From IMG/VR virus record IMGVR_UViG_3300017709_000011, positions 1-35,154 of that record: DNA of 35,154 nucleotides; one strand, written 5' to 3'. Position numbers and translations under genes: made by a program. The DNA comes from a virus. The notes under the pieces were generated by a model, which was given only the letters and a program-made list of their open reading frames with translations, searched no databases and was not told where the DNA came from. The stretch's first letter is position 1, and the number at the start of each line of letters is the position of its first letter. This document shows positions 16,392 to 22,783 of this stretch, piece by piece.

Positions 16392-17398
16392 AAAGACCAG
16401 ACACCTCTGTAGAGGGAGCAATTGAAAGCATTTTACAATCTGAAGAAACTGAACAACCTGAAGAAGAGACCTTAGAAGAAGAGGCAACTCTGGAAGAGGA
16501 TGAAGAGTTTGATAAGGATGAAGAGGCTGAAATTGATACTGATGAAGACGATGAATATGATGATGTCGATGAATCAGAAGAATCTGACGATGATGAATCT
16601 GAAGATGATGAGGACACAGAAGATACTGAACAAGCTGGTACACAAGATCAACCTATCACCGTTAAAATAGACGGCAAGACTGAGGTTGTTACCCTTGATG
16701 AACTCAAGCAAGGTTATAGTGGTCAAAAGTATGTCCAAAAAGGTATGCAAGAAGCAGCAACAGCTAGAAAAGAAGCTGAAGCCGTTTATTCTGCCTTATT
16801 ACAAGAGAGACAAAATATTGCACAGCTCTACCAGCAAGCACAGCAAGGCACTTTAGCTCAGCCGCCTGTCGAGCCAGCAAGAGAACTGTTTGAAACTGAC
16901 CCAATTGGTTATATGGATGCTAAGCTGAAATATGACGAGCAACTGCAAAACTATTCAATGCAGATGCAACAAATGGAGCAAGTATCACAACAGCAAACTC
17001 AAGCTGAGCAAGCAGCGCAGCAAGCATATTTGCAGCAAGAGATGATGAATTTGCAGAAGGTATTACCTGAATTTGCAGACCAGAATAAAGCTACACAGAT
17101 CAAGGATAAATTGATTACTTCTGGCACACAAATGTACGGTTACGAAGCAGATGAAATCGCTCAGGTTATGGATCACAGGGCTATCCGTGTGTTACATGAC
17201 GCTATCAAGTATCAAGAGTTGATGTCAGGCAAAGATGCTGCTGTTGAAAAAGCCAACCCTGCAAAGCGCAAAAAGCGCCCAGTGAAGGCAGGAGCGAAAA
17301 AAGGCAATAATACCTCTCAAGTAAAAAAGAAACTGCGACAAAACTTATCCAAGTCAGGCAGCGTTAATGACGCACTGGCTTTAATCTTAGAATCTTGA
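16370..17398 (+). CDS. Scaffolding protein
   Basis: 342 aa from a GTG start with AAGGAAC nine bases upstream. Residues ~15-90 are extremely acidic (runs such as DEDDEYDDVDESEESDDD), residues ~96-130 hold a small conserved segment (ITVKIDGKTEVVTLDELKQG), residues ~130-230 are Gln-rich coiled coil, and the C-terminus is strongly basic (NPAKRKKRPVKAGAKKG). Position directly before the major capsid gene, acidic coiled-coil body and basic capsid-binding end match scaffolding proteins that guide procapsid assembly and leave before packaging. Confidence 0.85.
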   Translation: METTETLERPDTSVEGAIESILQSEETEQPEEETLEEEATLEEDEEFDKDEEAEIDTDEDDEYDDVDESEESDDDESEDDEDTEDTEQAGTQDQPITVKIDGKTEVVTLDELKQGYSGQKYVQKGMQEAATARKEAEAVYSALLQERQNIAQLYQQAQQGTLAQPPVEPARELFETDPIGYMDAKLKYDEQLQNYSMQMQQMEQVSQQQTQAEQAAQQAYLQQEMMNLQKVLPEFADQNKATQIKDKLITSGTQMYGYEADEIAQVMDHRAIRVLHDAIKYQELMSGKDAAVEKANPAKRKKRPVKAGAKKGNNTSQVKKKLRQNLSKSGSVNDALALILES

Positions 17399-17408
17399 GG
17401 AAAATATT

Positions 17409-18353
17409 ATGACACAAGTAGCAAACACTTTTGACAGTTATGATGCAGTAGGCATCAAAGAAGACCTTTCTGACGTAATTTACAACATTACTCCAGATGA
17501 CACTCCACTTTACTCAGCTTGTAAAAAAACTAAAGCTAAAAACACTTTAGTTGAGTGGCAAACTGATACTTTACGTTCATCTGGCGCTAACGCGCACGTT
17601 GAAGGTGACGAGACTGCGTTTGAAGCAGCGACTGCAACTACTCGCTTGAACAACCGCACTCAAATCTTCAAAAACGCTGTTGTTATTGCAGACACTGATG
17701 AAGGGCTATCTAAAGCAGGTCGCGCTAAAGAAATGGCGTACCAAACGCTTAAAATTGCACGCGAGCAAAAGCTAGACATTGAAAGCGCTCTATTTGCTAA
17801 TAACGCAGCCGTAGCAGGTTCTTCTACTGTAGCTCGTGAGTTAGCAGGTCTTGGTGCTTGGGTTAAAACCAACACTAGCAAAGGCGCTAACGGTGCTGAT
17901 CCAGCAGGTGACGGTTCTGACGCACGTACTGATGGTACTGATCGTGACTTCAGCCAAACTTTGTTTGATGACGTTATGCAAAAAGTATGGACTGCTGGTG
18001 GTAACCCAGATCGTGTATACCTTTCGCCAACTAACATGAACATTGCGCTTGGCTTTACTGGCGGTGGTAACAGCAGACGTAACATTGATGCTGCACGCGA
18101 AACTGTTTACAACTCTGTAGACGTTTATGTAACTCCGTGGGGTACTGTTGAATTTACTCCAAGCCGTGAGTGTCGTGGCGATGACGTATACATCCTACAA
18201 AGCGATATGTGGGAAGTTGCTGTTCTACGTGGCACTAAAAACACTGAGATGGCTAAAACAGGTGATGCTACTAAGCGTCAGGTTGTTACTGAGCTTACTC
18301 TATGTGCTAAAAACGAAGCAGCTAACGGTCTAGTTGCTGATACTAACGGTTAA
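17409..18353 (+). CDS. Major capsid protein, SU10-like
   Basis: 314 aa with GAGGAAA before the ATG. The N-terminus (ANTFDSYDAVGIKEDLSDVI, then PDDTPLYSACK and LVEWQTDTLRS) matches the SU10-type major capsid family (DUF5309). The middle and end carry FDDVMQKVW, GNPDRVYLSP and DVYVTPWGTVEFTPSRECR, all typical. It should adopt the HK97 fold and form the icosahedral head. An intrinsic terminator follows at once, fitting a highly expressed gene whose mRNA is cut off from the next one. Confidence 0.92.
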   Translation: MTQVANTFDSYDAVGIKEDLSDVIYNITPDDTPLYSACKKTKAKNTLVEWQTDTLRSSGANAHVEGDETAFEAATATTRLNNRTQIFKNAVVIADTDEGLSKAGRAKEMAYQTLKIAREQKLDIESALFANNAAVAGSSTVARELAGLGAWVKTNTSKGANGADPAGDGSDARTDGTDRDFSQTLFDDVMQKVWTAGGNPDRVYLSPTNMNIALGFTGGGNSRRNIDAARETVYNSVDVYVTPWGTVEFTPSRECRGDDVYILQSDMWEVAVLRGTKNTEMAKTGDATKRQVVTELTLCAKNEAANGLVADTNG

Positions 18354-18375
18354 TTGTTAGTTGTAGTACAATCAA

Positions 18376-18401
18376 GGGGTGGCTTCGGCTGCCCCTTTTT
18401 T
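18376..18401 (+). terminator. Intrinsic terminator after the capsid gene
   Basis: Hairpin of eight pairs (GGGGTGGC / GCTGCCCC, two G-U) closed by a stable TTCG loop, followed by six T. It stands between the capsid stop and the next gene, whose GGAG ribosome binding site begins three bases later. Confidence 0.92.
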
Positions 18402-18414
18402 ATGGAGATAAACA

Positions 18415-18708
18415 ATGGCTACTACAAAAGAAAAGATACACGTAAGCAATGACGGCAGTAAGGTGACGTTAGAGCGTCAGCATGATGTTAGTGATGACAT
18501 CCATAGGGCTGAAGTGCTGAGAAAGGCACAGCAAGGCTGTCAGGGCGAGAGCAGGCTAGTTGGAACTATTCCTATGTATTTGATCACAGAATGGATGAAA
18601 GAGGCTGGAGTAGACCCTAGTGATAATGAGGCTAGACAAGAGATAATGAAGCGTAAAATCCTATCTGGCGAGTTTGATAAATTTAGAGTATGGAAGGGTA
18701 CGTGGTAA
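18415..18708 (+). CDS. Small capsid-adjacent conserved protein
   Basis: 97 aa, GGAGATAA before ATG. Conserved-looking end: ITEWMKEAGVDPSDNEARQE, then MKRKILSGEFDKFRVWKG. This type is common directly after the capsid gene of podoviruses and may be a minor head protein, but no function is known to me. It depends on readthrough of the upstream terminator or an unseen promoter. Its stop overlaps the next ATG (TAATG). Confidence 0.7.
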   Translation: MATTKEKIHVSNDGSKVTLERQHDVSDDIHRAEVLRKAQQGCQGESRLVGTIPMYLITEWMKEAGVDPSDNEARQEIMKRKILSGEFDKFRVWKGTW

Positions 18709-19064
18709 TGGGCGATTATAAGTATTTTAGTGTTAAAGAGTTTGATTGTCAGGAGACTGGCGAAAACGAGATGAAGCCTGAGTTTTTAGAGAAGCTAGAT
18801 GAGCTTAGAGAGCGATGTGGGTTTAGCTTCCGTATAACTAGCGGTTATAGGTCTGTTAAACACTCTATAGAGGCGCGTAAGGCAAATGGTGGTGGTACGC
18901 ACACCAAAGGTATAGCTGCCGACATATACGTCTCAAACGGCCAGCAGAAGGCTTCTATTATACGTCACGCTGTAGACATGGGATGTTTTAATGGAATGGG
19001 ATTAGCTAAGACGTTTGTCCATGTAGACATTCGTGAAGGCGAACCAGTTATGTGGAGCTACTAG
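18708..19064 (+). CDS. M15-family peptidoglycan endopeptidase (endolysin)
   Basis: 118 aa from the ATG at 18708 (an upstream in-frame ATG at 18690 is less likely, because MGDYKYFSVKEFDC matches the usual family N-terminus). Motifs: RITSGYRS at 42-49, HTKGIAAD with zinc ligands H65 and D72, and FVHVD with H105. This is the D-Ala-D-Ala/L-Ala-D-Glu peptidase fold that cuts cell-wall cross-links or stem peptides. No signal peptide, so it needs a holin, probably the one at 3197-3571. It is the last rightward late gene; its TAG overlaps the stop of the convergent gene. Confidence 0.88.
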   Translation: MGDYKYFSVKEFDCQETGENEMKPEFLEKLDELRERCGFSFRITSGYRSVKHSIEARKANGGGTHTKGIAADIYVSNGQQKASIIRHAVDMGCFNGMGLAKTFVHVDIREGEPVMWSY

Positions 19065-19210
19065 CGCTTTTTCTTGGCAGTCTTTGCAGCTTTCTTAAAT
19101 GATTTAGCTGTGGGTCTGCCTTTAGTGCCAGCTTTACGCATAGTCTCACCTGAGCCAGCTTTGATGCGTTTACGCTTAGCGTGAATGTTAGCGTATAAAC
19201 CTTTAGCCAT
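19061..19210 (-). CDS. Very basic small protein (49 aa)
   Basis: 49 aa, sequence MAKGLYANIHAKRKRIKAG, then GETMRKAGTKGRPTA and a Lys-rich end. About one third of residues are Lys or Arg. The GLYANIHAKR-RIKAGSGE pattern is widespread in phages as an uncharacterised small protein family. Likely nucleic-acid binding by charge, but this is inference. The start overlaps the stop of the upstream 36-aa gene, and the stop shares a CTAG with the convergent endopeptidase gene. Confidence 0.8.
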   Translation of the reverse strand: MAKGLYANIHAKRKRIKAGSGETMRKAGTKGRPTAKSFKKAAKTAKKKR

Positions 19211-19320
19211 TACTTTTTCTTCCTATAAGATACTTTTTTGCCAGTTTTCTTGGCTGCTTTCTTGGCTGCTGCCATACCCTTTTTAGTATACGAATAGTGC
19301 TTTCCACCTACTTTTGGCAT
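19210..19320 (-). CDS. Very basic micro-protein (36 aa)
   Basis: 36 aa, MPKVGGKHYSYTKKGMAAA followed by repeated AAKK units and a KKK end; 14 Lys. GGAG lies about six bases before the ATG (minus strand). The MPKVGGK--YT--G start is a recurrent phage micro-protein type. The AAKK repeats resemble histone H1-like tails, suggesting DNA binding or packaging with DNA. Second of three basic genes in one leftward unit. Confidence 0.8.
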   Translation of the reverse strand: MPKVGGKHYSYTKKGMAAAKKAAKKTGKKVSYRKKK

Positions 19321-19329
19321 ATCAATCTC

Positions 19330-19608
19330 CTACCATTTGGTCTTTGATGCCCAGTATGCTGCTGACATTTTGCCTTTGGCAATGTTCTTAGCATGGCGAG
19401 CTTTGAATGATTTGCGTCTAGCTTTCTCACTAGCAGTCTTAGGGTTTTTACCAGCACCTGAAACACCTTGCTGCCCAAAGCGTATTGTCTTAGTTTCATT
19501 GCCAGACCTAGCAACAACAACGTGTGACTTTGTGGCGTGATTAGGGGTGCGTTTAGGTTTGTTATACCCAGAGACACCTGCCCTTTTTAATTTACTATCT
19601 TTTTTCAT
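19330..19608 (-). CDS. Basic conserved small protein, DUF6321-like
   Basis: 92 aa, about a third Lys/Arg. Blocks: LKRAGVSGYNKPKRTP, TKSHVVVAR, TKTIRFGQQGVSGAG and RRKSFKARHAKNIAKGKMSA, ending in YWASKTKW. I recognise this as a common phage protein without known function (DUF6321, from memory). First gene of a three-gene basic cluster. No Shine-Dalgarno; a TATAAT box ends seven bases before the ATG, so the mRNA is probably leaderless. Confidence 0.82.
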   Translation of the reverse strand: MKKDSKLKRAGVSGYNKPKRTPNHATKSHVVVARSGNETKTIRFGQQGVSGAGKNPKTASEKARRKSFKARHAKNIAKGKMSAAYWASKTKW

Positions 19609-19615
19609 AGGGTCG

Positions 19616-19621
19616 ATTATA
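19616..19621 (-). promoter_or_regulatory. Extended -10 promoter of the basic-protein cluster
   Basis: On the minus strand TGGTATAATCGACCCT leads straight to the ATG at 19608. TATAAT is perfect and preceded by TGg. The -35 region is filled by the T-tract and hairpin of the upstream operon's terminator (19624-19649), so the promoter must work as an extended -10 type. Confidence 0.75.
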
Positions 19622-19623
19622 CC

Positions 19624-19649
19624 AAAAAAACCCCTGTCCGAAGACAGGG
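19624..19649 (-). terminator. Intrinsic terminator of the leftward early operon
   Basis: On the minus strand a perfect seven-pair stem CCCTGTC / GACAGGG with a TTCG loop, followed by G and seven T. It lies after the leftward gene 19660-19890 and immediately before the promoter of the basic-protein cluster. Confidence 0.92.
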
Positions 19650-19659
19650 TAATCAGAGG

Positions 19660-19890
19660 TTAAGTCATATCAGGGTGTTCTAGGCGTAACTGTTCTTCAG
19701 TAGGCGGCTCAGATTGCTCAGCGATAGCTGTCTCCAAGCGCTCCCAAAGCAACGCAATATGCTTTCTAGCGTAACTGTTTGCACCACGATATACGGCAGC
19801 ATCAATTATATTAATTAACTCTTCACGCATATCTGTTAGACCGTGTTGGTCTATCTTGTCGAACATAATTCCCAAAATTTGATCGCTCAT
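19660..19890 (-). CDS. Small hypothetical protein, end of leftward early operon
   Basis: 76 aa, predicted helical throughout (MSDQILGIMFDKIDQHGL, REELINIIDAAVYRGANSYA, IALLWERLETAIAE), with an acidic end. No family recognised. The start overlaps the stop of the upstream gene by one base, and a terminator follows the stop by ten bases. Confidence 0.7.
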   Translation of the reverse strand: MSDQILGIMFDKIDQHGLTDMREELINIIDAAVYRGANSYARKHIALLWERLETAIAEQSEPPTEEQLRLEHPDMT

Positions 19891-20075
19891 TATTCTTCCT
19901 CGGAAAAACCTTCCTTTATAGCTTGAGCATAGGCATTAACAATAACATTTAGCTCGTTTAGCTGCATTTCAAGCTCTTTAGCTTTTGAGTTAATGATCTG
20001 CACCCTTTCAGCATAAGCAAGCTGATTTGGGCTTAAATCGTCTTTTTCATACGTTTTATCATCTATGGTAATCAT
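19890..20075 (-). CDS. Small coiled-coil protein, DUF6447-like
   Basis: 61 aa. MITIDDKTYEKDDLSPNQ followed by a helix, VQIINSKAKELEMQLNELNV, and an acidic end GFSEEE. The 'MITIDGK-Y-...LS-EQ' start with a coiled coil behind it resembles the DUF6447 family of marine phages (from memory). Function unknown. AAGGAA is in place before the ATG. Confidence 0.7.
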   Translation of the reverse strand: MITIDDKTYEKDDLSPNQLAYAERVQIINSKAKELEMQLNELNVIVNAYAQAIKEGFSEEE

Positions 20076-20083
20076 AGTATTCC

Positions 20084-20473
20084 TTAGTTATAACTAATTG
20101 GTTTGTGGGTTTCATCGTCTTCCATTTTTCTGAACTCTTCCCTGTAATGCTTTGCTATTTCTGCGCGCAGCTTTTTGTTTGTTGGCATCAGGGTCTGCCA
20201 TTTTTCTCTAAGCATATCCATATGCCCTTTGCCTAACAAAGACTCCAACCATGCAGTAAACTCAGTCGGGTTTTCCGTAAACTTTCTGTGACAGTAGTGG
20301 CAAAGACATAAGGCGTTATCTAATGACCACCTTACAGACTTAGCTGCCCTGCCAAATATATGCGCGCACTCCATCCTTCCATCCATTTTCTGGCAGTGTT
20401 CGCATACGTGGTTTTTGTTTTTTCTTACAACGTCACTAAACCACTTATCTGCTGCATCACGTTTTATAGCCAT
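20084..20473 (-). CDS. NinG-like HNH/zinc protein
   Basis: 129 aa. DAADKWFSDVVRKNKNHVCE, C-x2-C (CEHC), ECAHIFGRAAKSVRW, NALCLCHYCHRKFTENPTEF. The two Cys pairs and AH/H pattern fit a zinc-bound HNH fold. The ADKWFS start, R-SVRW and NPTEFTAW spacing, and the AKHYREEF-KM end recall NinG/Rap, the lambda-family recombination endonuclease that acts on branched DNA. The gene directly after ninB supports that reading. A plain HNH endonuclease is the alternative. It overlaps ninB by 17 bases. Confidence 0.78.
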   Translation of the reverse strand: MAIKRDAADKWFSDVVRKNKNHVCEHCQKMDGRMECAHIFGRAAKSVRWSLDNALCLCHYCHRKFTENPTEFTAWLESLLGKGHMDMLREKWQTLMPTNKKLRAEIAKHYREEFRKMEDDETHKPISYN

Positions 20474-20894
20474 CTATCTCATCCTTTGATGGAAAAGGTA
20501 TATTTAAGTTTAACTCTGCTGCTAAGTGCCTAATTATAACATCTGACACCTGTGTCACCTCATCGCTCTTCAATGCGGTTGTGCTGCGCTTTTTGTCTGG
20601 ATACATAGCAGACTGCACCTCTAGCCATATAACGTCTTTAACGCGCTCCCATGTCCACGGCAGCATAATGGCTTTATCAGCCAATAATGACTTTATCGTA
20701 TACTCATAACCTGCATCGTTACACGACTCTGCAATGATTCTGCAAAACTTATGTATCGCCTTATTTTGTTGGCTGGTACGTGTCCGACCAGTGCTTACAG
20801 TTACAGTAAGAAACTTTTTGTCAGAATAAAGCTCGTTAATTAATCTGGTTGCTTTACCTAATGTTGCATCGCTGTTAATTGTTAATTCTGTCAT
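20457..20894 (-). CDS. ninB: NinB / Orf-family recombination mediator
   Basis: 145 aa, near the lambda NinB length. The block STGRTRTSQQNKAIHKFCRI with the R-R-QQN--H signature, then TIKSLLADKAIMLPWTWERV, is typical. NinB loads single-strand annealing or strand-exchange proteins on SSB-coated DNA. It starts with a four-base overlap (ATGA type) with the upstream gene and runs into the NinG-like gene, as in lambdoid nin regions. Confidence 0.88.
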   Translation of the reverse strand: MTELTINSDATLGKATRLINELYSDKKFLTVTVSTGRTRTSQQNKAIHKFCRIIAESCNDAGYEYTIKSLLADKAIMLPWTWERVKDVIWLEVQSAMYPDKKRSTTALKSDEVTQVSDVIIRHLAAELNLNIPFPSKDEIDGYKT

Positions 20895-21178
20895 ATCAAT
20901 TTTTTCCTCAAATGTTTTTGTGAAATTATATCTGCTGCCGTCTCTAGGCGCTTATAAATTATCTTCTCTGCCGTCTTGCGCTCAGGGTTTAAAGGAACGC
21001 CACTGGCTCTTAGGTCTATGTCATTGACGACCTGTCTGCCTCTGAGCCTAGTGACCAAAGTGTTACGCTTTATTCCTATGTAGTTAGCGTATTCTTTGTA
21101 CGTGTATTTTTTGCCGTGCTTAAAATGCCCGCTTGTTCCCTTAAATATTAAATGCTTTGTGCTTCCCTGACCTGCCAT
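20891..21178 (-). CDS. Small basic protein, possible DNA-binding
   Basis: 95 aa from the ATG at 21178, five bases after the initiator gene's stop; an in-frame TTG at 21205 would extend it by nine residues. Basic (about 20 Lys/Arg), with HFKHGKKYTYKEYANYIGIK and RNTLVTRLRGRQ, which could be a helix-turn-helix (EYANYIGIKRNTLVTRLRG), and a C-terminal helix ending in KHLRKKLI. Not recognised. Placed between initiator and ninB, it may act in replication or regulation. Confidence 0.7.
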   Translation of the reverse strand: MAGQGSTKHLIFKGTSGHFKHGKKYTYKEYANYIGIKRNTLVTRLRGRQVVNDIDLRASGVPLNPERKTAEKIIYKRLETAADIISQKHLRKKLI

Positions 21179-21183
21179 ATTGA

Positions 21184-21843
21184 CTACCCTTTGTCGTATG
21201 CCCAAGACCTATCGGTTAATGATTCAATTACATTGCGTTTCTTAATCGAGTCAACCTTAGCTGTCTTAGCGTAGTTGCTTTTTGACCACGTTGTTACAGC
21301 TGCCTTCCAGTTGACCATCTTATTCTTACCCACCTTCCAGCCATTTGACTGATAGTGAGACATCCACTTCTCAGCATCAACAACATAGCCCTTTTCCCTA
21401 ATGTAATCAGTCACCATATCAATTGTTGGGGGAGTGAAACGACCAATATTATTAGATGTATTATTAACTTGTTCTATTATCCTAGAACTTTTTTTCGGGG
21501 GGGTGGGGAAATTATTTTCTAGGGGGTCAGGTAAATTTTTTCTAGGGGTACTGAAAGTATTTTCCTCGCTAAGATATATACGTCTTTCCTGTACTCTCTT
21601 AGTGCCTTTCTCAAAAACCTGCTCACGGCAAATGTACCCTGCTTCCTCTAATGCGCCTAACCAGTTTGTGATAGACCTGTCCTTTACGTCATACAGGTCA
21701 GCGAAATAACTATTTGTTGCCCAGCAATACCCACGCTCATTACACAGTGCTGTGATCTCACCATATAAAAGTTTAGCGTTGGGTGGCAGCGACTTGTCAT
21801 ATCTTACGCCTGCTGGAATTATTGCAAAATACCCCTGATGCAT
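21184..21843 (-). CDS. Replication initiator-like winged-helix protein
   Basis: 219 aa. N-terminal domain (GYFAIIPAGVRYDKSLPPNA, KLLYGEITALCNERGYCW, DRSITNWLGALEEAGYI) is the helix-turn-helix seen at the start of many phage replication proteins. A Pro/Lys/Asn linker (residues ~92-119) carries iteron-like DNA repeats. The C-terminus (YQSNGWKVGKNKMVNWKAAV) is typical of initiators of the lambda O / DnaD-like kind. It probably binds its own gene's repeats and brings in the host helicase. No helicase, primase or polymerase gene is seen in the phage. Confidence 0.8.
   Translation of the reverse strand: MHQGYFAIIPAGVRYDKSLPPNAKLLYGEITALCNERGYCWATNSYFADLYDVKDRSITNWLGALEEAGYICREQVFEKGTKRVQERRIYLSEENTFSTPRKNLPDPLENNFPTPPKKSSRIIEQVNNTSNNIGRFTPPTIDMVTDYIREKGYVVDAEKWMSHYQSNGWKVGKNKMVNWKAAVTTWSKSNYAKTAKVDSIKKRNVIESLTDRSWAYDKG
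21487..21568. other. Candidate replication origin: iteron-like repeats inside the initiator gene
   Basis: Plus-strand units AACTTTTTTTCGGGGGGG (21487), AAATTATTTTCTAGGGGG (21509), AAATTTTTTCTAGGGG (21533) and a weaker AAAGTATTTTCCTCG (21554), spaced 22, 24 and 21 bases, about two helix turns. They code for the initiator's linker, the same layout as the lambda origin within gene O. AT tracts inside the units could help unwinding. Experimental support is absent. Confidence 0.6.
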
Positions 21844-21845
21844 AT

Positions 21846-22049
21846 CTATACCTCTCCATCTCTGACTAAATCGCTAAGACGCATGTGAAGGCTGTCTGCG
21901 ATTCTGATTAATGTTTCTAAATTACAGTTGTTGTGAGCGACTATCTTACTTAGGTGCTGTGGAGACATACCTGCCCCTACTGCTACCTTAGCCATAGTCA
22001 GGTCTTGGCGTGCTGCTTCGACCTTTATTGCTTTCTTTAAGTTGAACAT
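21846..22049 (-). CDS. Cro/CI-type XRE repressor (67 aa)
   Basis: 67 aa, a single helix-turn-helix domain: LTMAKVAVGAGMSPQHLSKI (helices 2 and 3) and NLETLIRIADSLHMRLSDLV. Length fits a Cro-like or short CI-like repressor without a cleavage/dimerisation domain. GAGG lies before the ATG. It heads the leftward replication operon, so it controls the initiator, and probably the divergent promoter at 22130-22157 too. Whether it supports lysogeny is open: no integrase or ParA is seen. Confidence 0.85.
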   Translation of the reverse strand: MFNLKKAIKVEAARQDLTMAKVAVGAGMSPQHLSKIVAHNNCNLETLIRIADSLHMRLSDLVRDGEV

Positions 22050-22075
22050 AAGTACCTCTTTATTAATTAGTGCCG

Positions 22076-22104
22076 AGTATATCTCCTGTGACTAAATAAC
22101 GCAA
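22076..22104 (-). promoter_or_regulatory. Leftward early promoter
   Basis: Minus strand: TTGCGT (22104-22099), 17-base spacer, TATACT (22081-22076), giving mRNA start near 22069, upstream of the repressor ATG at 22049. A CCTGTGA repeat (22085-22091) lies in the spacer. Confidence 0.55.
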
Positions 22105-22141
22105 ACATATAATTAATTTACAATAACAGTTGAACCTGTGA
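22085..22141. promoter_or_regulatory. Candidate operator pair between divergent promoters
   Basis: CCTGTGA at 22085-22091 and again at 22135-22141, 50 bases apart. Each copy lies inside the spacer of one of the two divergent promoters. A second motif, TAACAGTT at 22124-22131, touches the rightward -35 and also occurs in the palindromic operator at 24471. These are candidate sites for the 67-aa repressor; which motif it binds is unknown. Confidence 0.5.
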
Positions 22142-22157
22142 TTTAGGTGTGTATAAT
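22130..22157 (+). promoter_or_regulatory. Rightward early promoter
   Basis: TTGAAC (22130-22135), 16-base spacer, TATAAT (22152-22157). It would start mRNA near 22164, ahead of the CGAGGTG ribosome binding site and ATG at 22186. It drives the recombination genes. Confidence 0.75.
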
Positions 22158-22185
22158 AAATAGCTCATAACAAACGAGGTGATGT

Positions 22186-22383
22186 ATGACAAATATCAAT
22201 TTTCTATCTGATTTTGAAAAAGGCGAGTACGATTGCGTACATAATCAGCCACCAGCAATAGGCGCTAATCAAGAATACCTAGATGGCTATGGGCAGGAGT
22301 ATGCTCGTCAAGAAACTATCTCTGGGCAGTACGCAGATCAAACTGCACAGTGTAAATCACAACTAGAACAGTGGGGGCTGTAA
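22186..22383 (+). CDS. Small hypothetical protein, first gene of rightward early operon
   Basis: 65 aa, GAGGTG seven bases before ATG. Acidic; DFEKGEYDCVHNQPP followed by YLDGYGQEYARQE and a helical end SQLEQWGL. Segments of the type 'F--GY-DC--G-PP---N--Y--GY--EY' occur in small phage early proteins of unknown function. Possibly a regulator or host-takeover factor by position only. Confidence 0.7.
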   Translation: MTNINFLSDFEKGEYDCVHNQPPAIGANQEYLDGYGQEYARQETISGQYADQTAQCKSQLEQWGL

Positions 22384-22384
22384 T

Positions 22385-22783
22385 ATGAATCCGTGGAAAG
22401 AAATCCAAACGGGGCTACGCGCCCCATTCAAGCTAAGCCAGCTACACTGGAGACAGGGTAGAGGTGGTATGCAGTTAGCCTATATTGATGCGCGTGACGT
22501 TGCTAATCGCTTAGATGAGGTTGTTGGTATAGAGAACTGGCAAGACCGCTATGAAGAGGTGTCAGGTCGTCTTATGTGCTATTTATCTATCCGTGTTGAA
22601 GGTGAGTGGATTACTAAATCCGATGGCGCTGGTGACACCAATATCGAAGGCGAGAAGGGTGGCATATCTGATGCCCTTAAACGTGCAGCACAAAAGTTTG
22701 GCGTAGGTCGCTACCTGTACTACTTGCCAAAGAATGCTACTGCAAGCAACCTACCTAAGTGGGCTATTCCAAATGAGCTATAG
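22385..22783 (+). CDS. Rad52/Rad22-like single-strand annealing protein
   Basis: 132 aa, short for the family but with its core: LAYIDARDVANRLDEVVG, ENWQDRYEEVSGRLMCYLSI, and EGEKGGISDALKRAAQKFGV-GRYLYYLP, which is the hallmark of Rad52_Rad22 recombinases. Such proteins form rings that anneal complementary single strands. It is followed by an exonuclease and SSB, a complete annealing module like lambda Red. A GGGGC/GCCCC hairpin 27 bases after the start may affect translation. It overlaps the exonuclease gene by 11 bases. Confidence 0.88.
   Translation: MNPWKEIQTGLRAPFKLSQLHWRQGRGGMQLAYIDARDVANRLDEVVGIENWQDRYEEVSGRLMCYLSIRVEGEWITKSDGAGDTNIEGEKGGISDALKRAAQKFGVGRYLYYLPKNATASNLPKWAIPNEL

Noticed and set aside
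16290-16643. Two long minus-strand reading frames (one His/Leu-rich, one Ser-rich) opposite the scaffold gene
   Set aside because: They mirror the acidic GAA/GAT codon run of the scaffold gene; composition is extreme and there is no ribosome binding site.
21487-21510. Programmed frameshift at A- and G/C-runs in the initiator gene
   Set aside because: Runs of seven exist, but the protein continues in frame with a normal C-terminus, so no need for slippage.
21434-21709. Plus-strand 91-aa frame opposite the initiator gene
   Set aside because: Antisense shadow; composition follows the repeats of the initiator linker and there is no ribosome binding site.
22411-22425. GGGGC/GCCCC hairpin near the start of the Rad52-like gene as a terminator
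   Set aside because: No T-run follows and it lies inside coding sequence; at most a translation effect.
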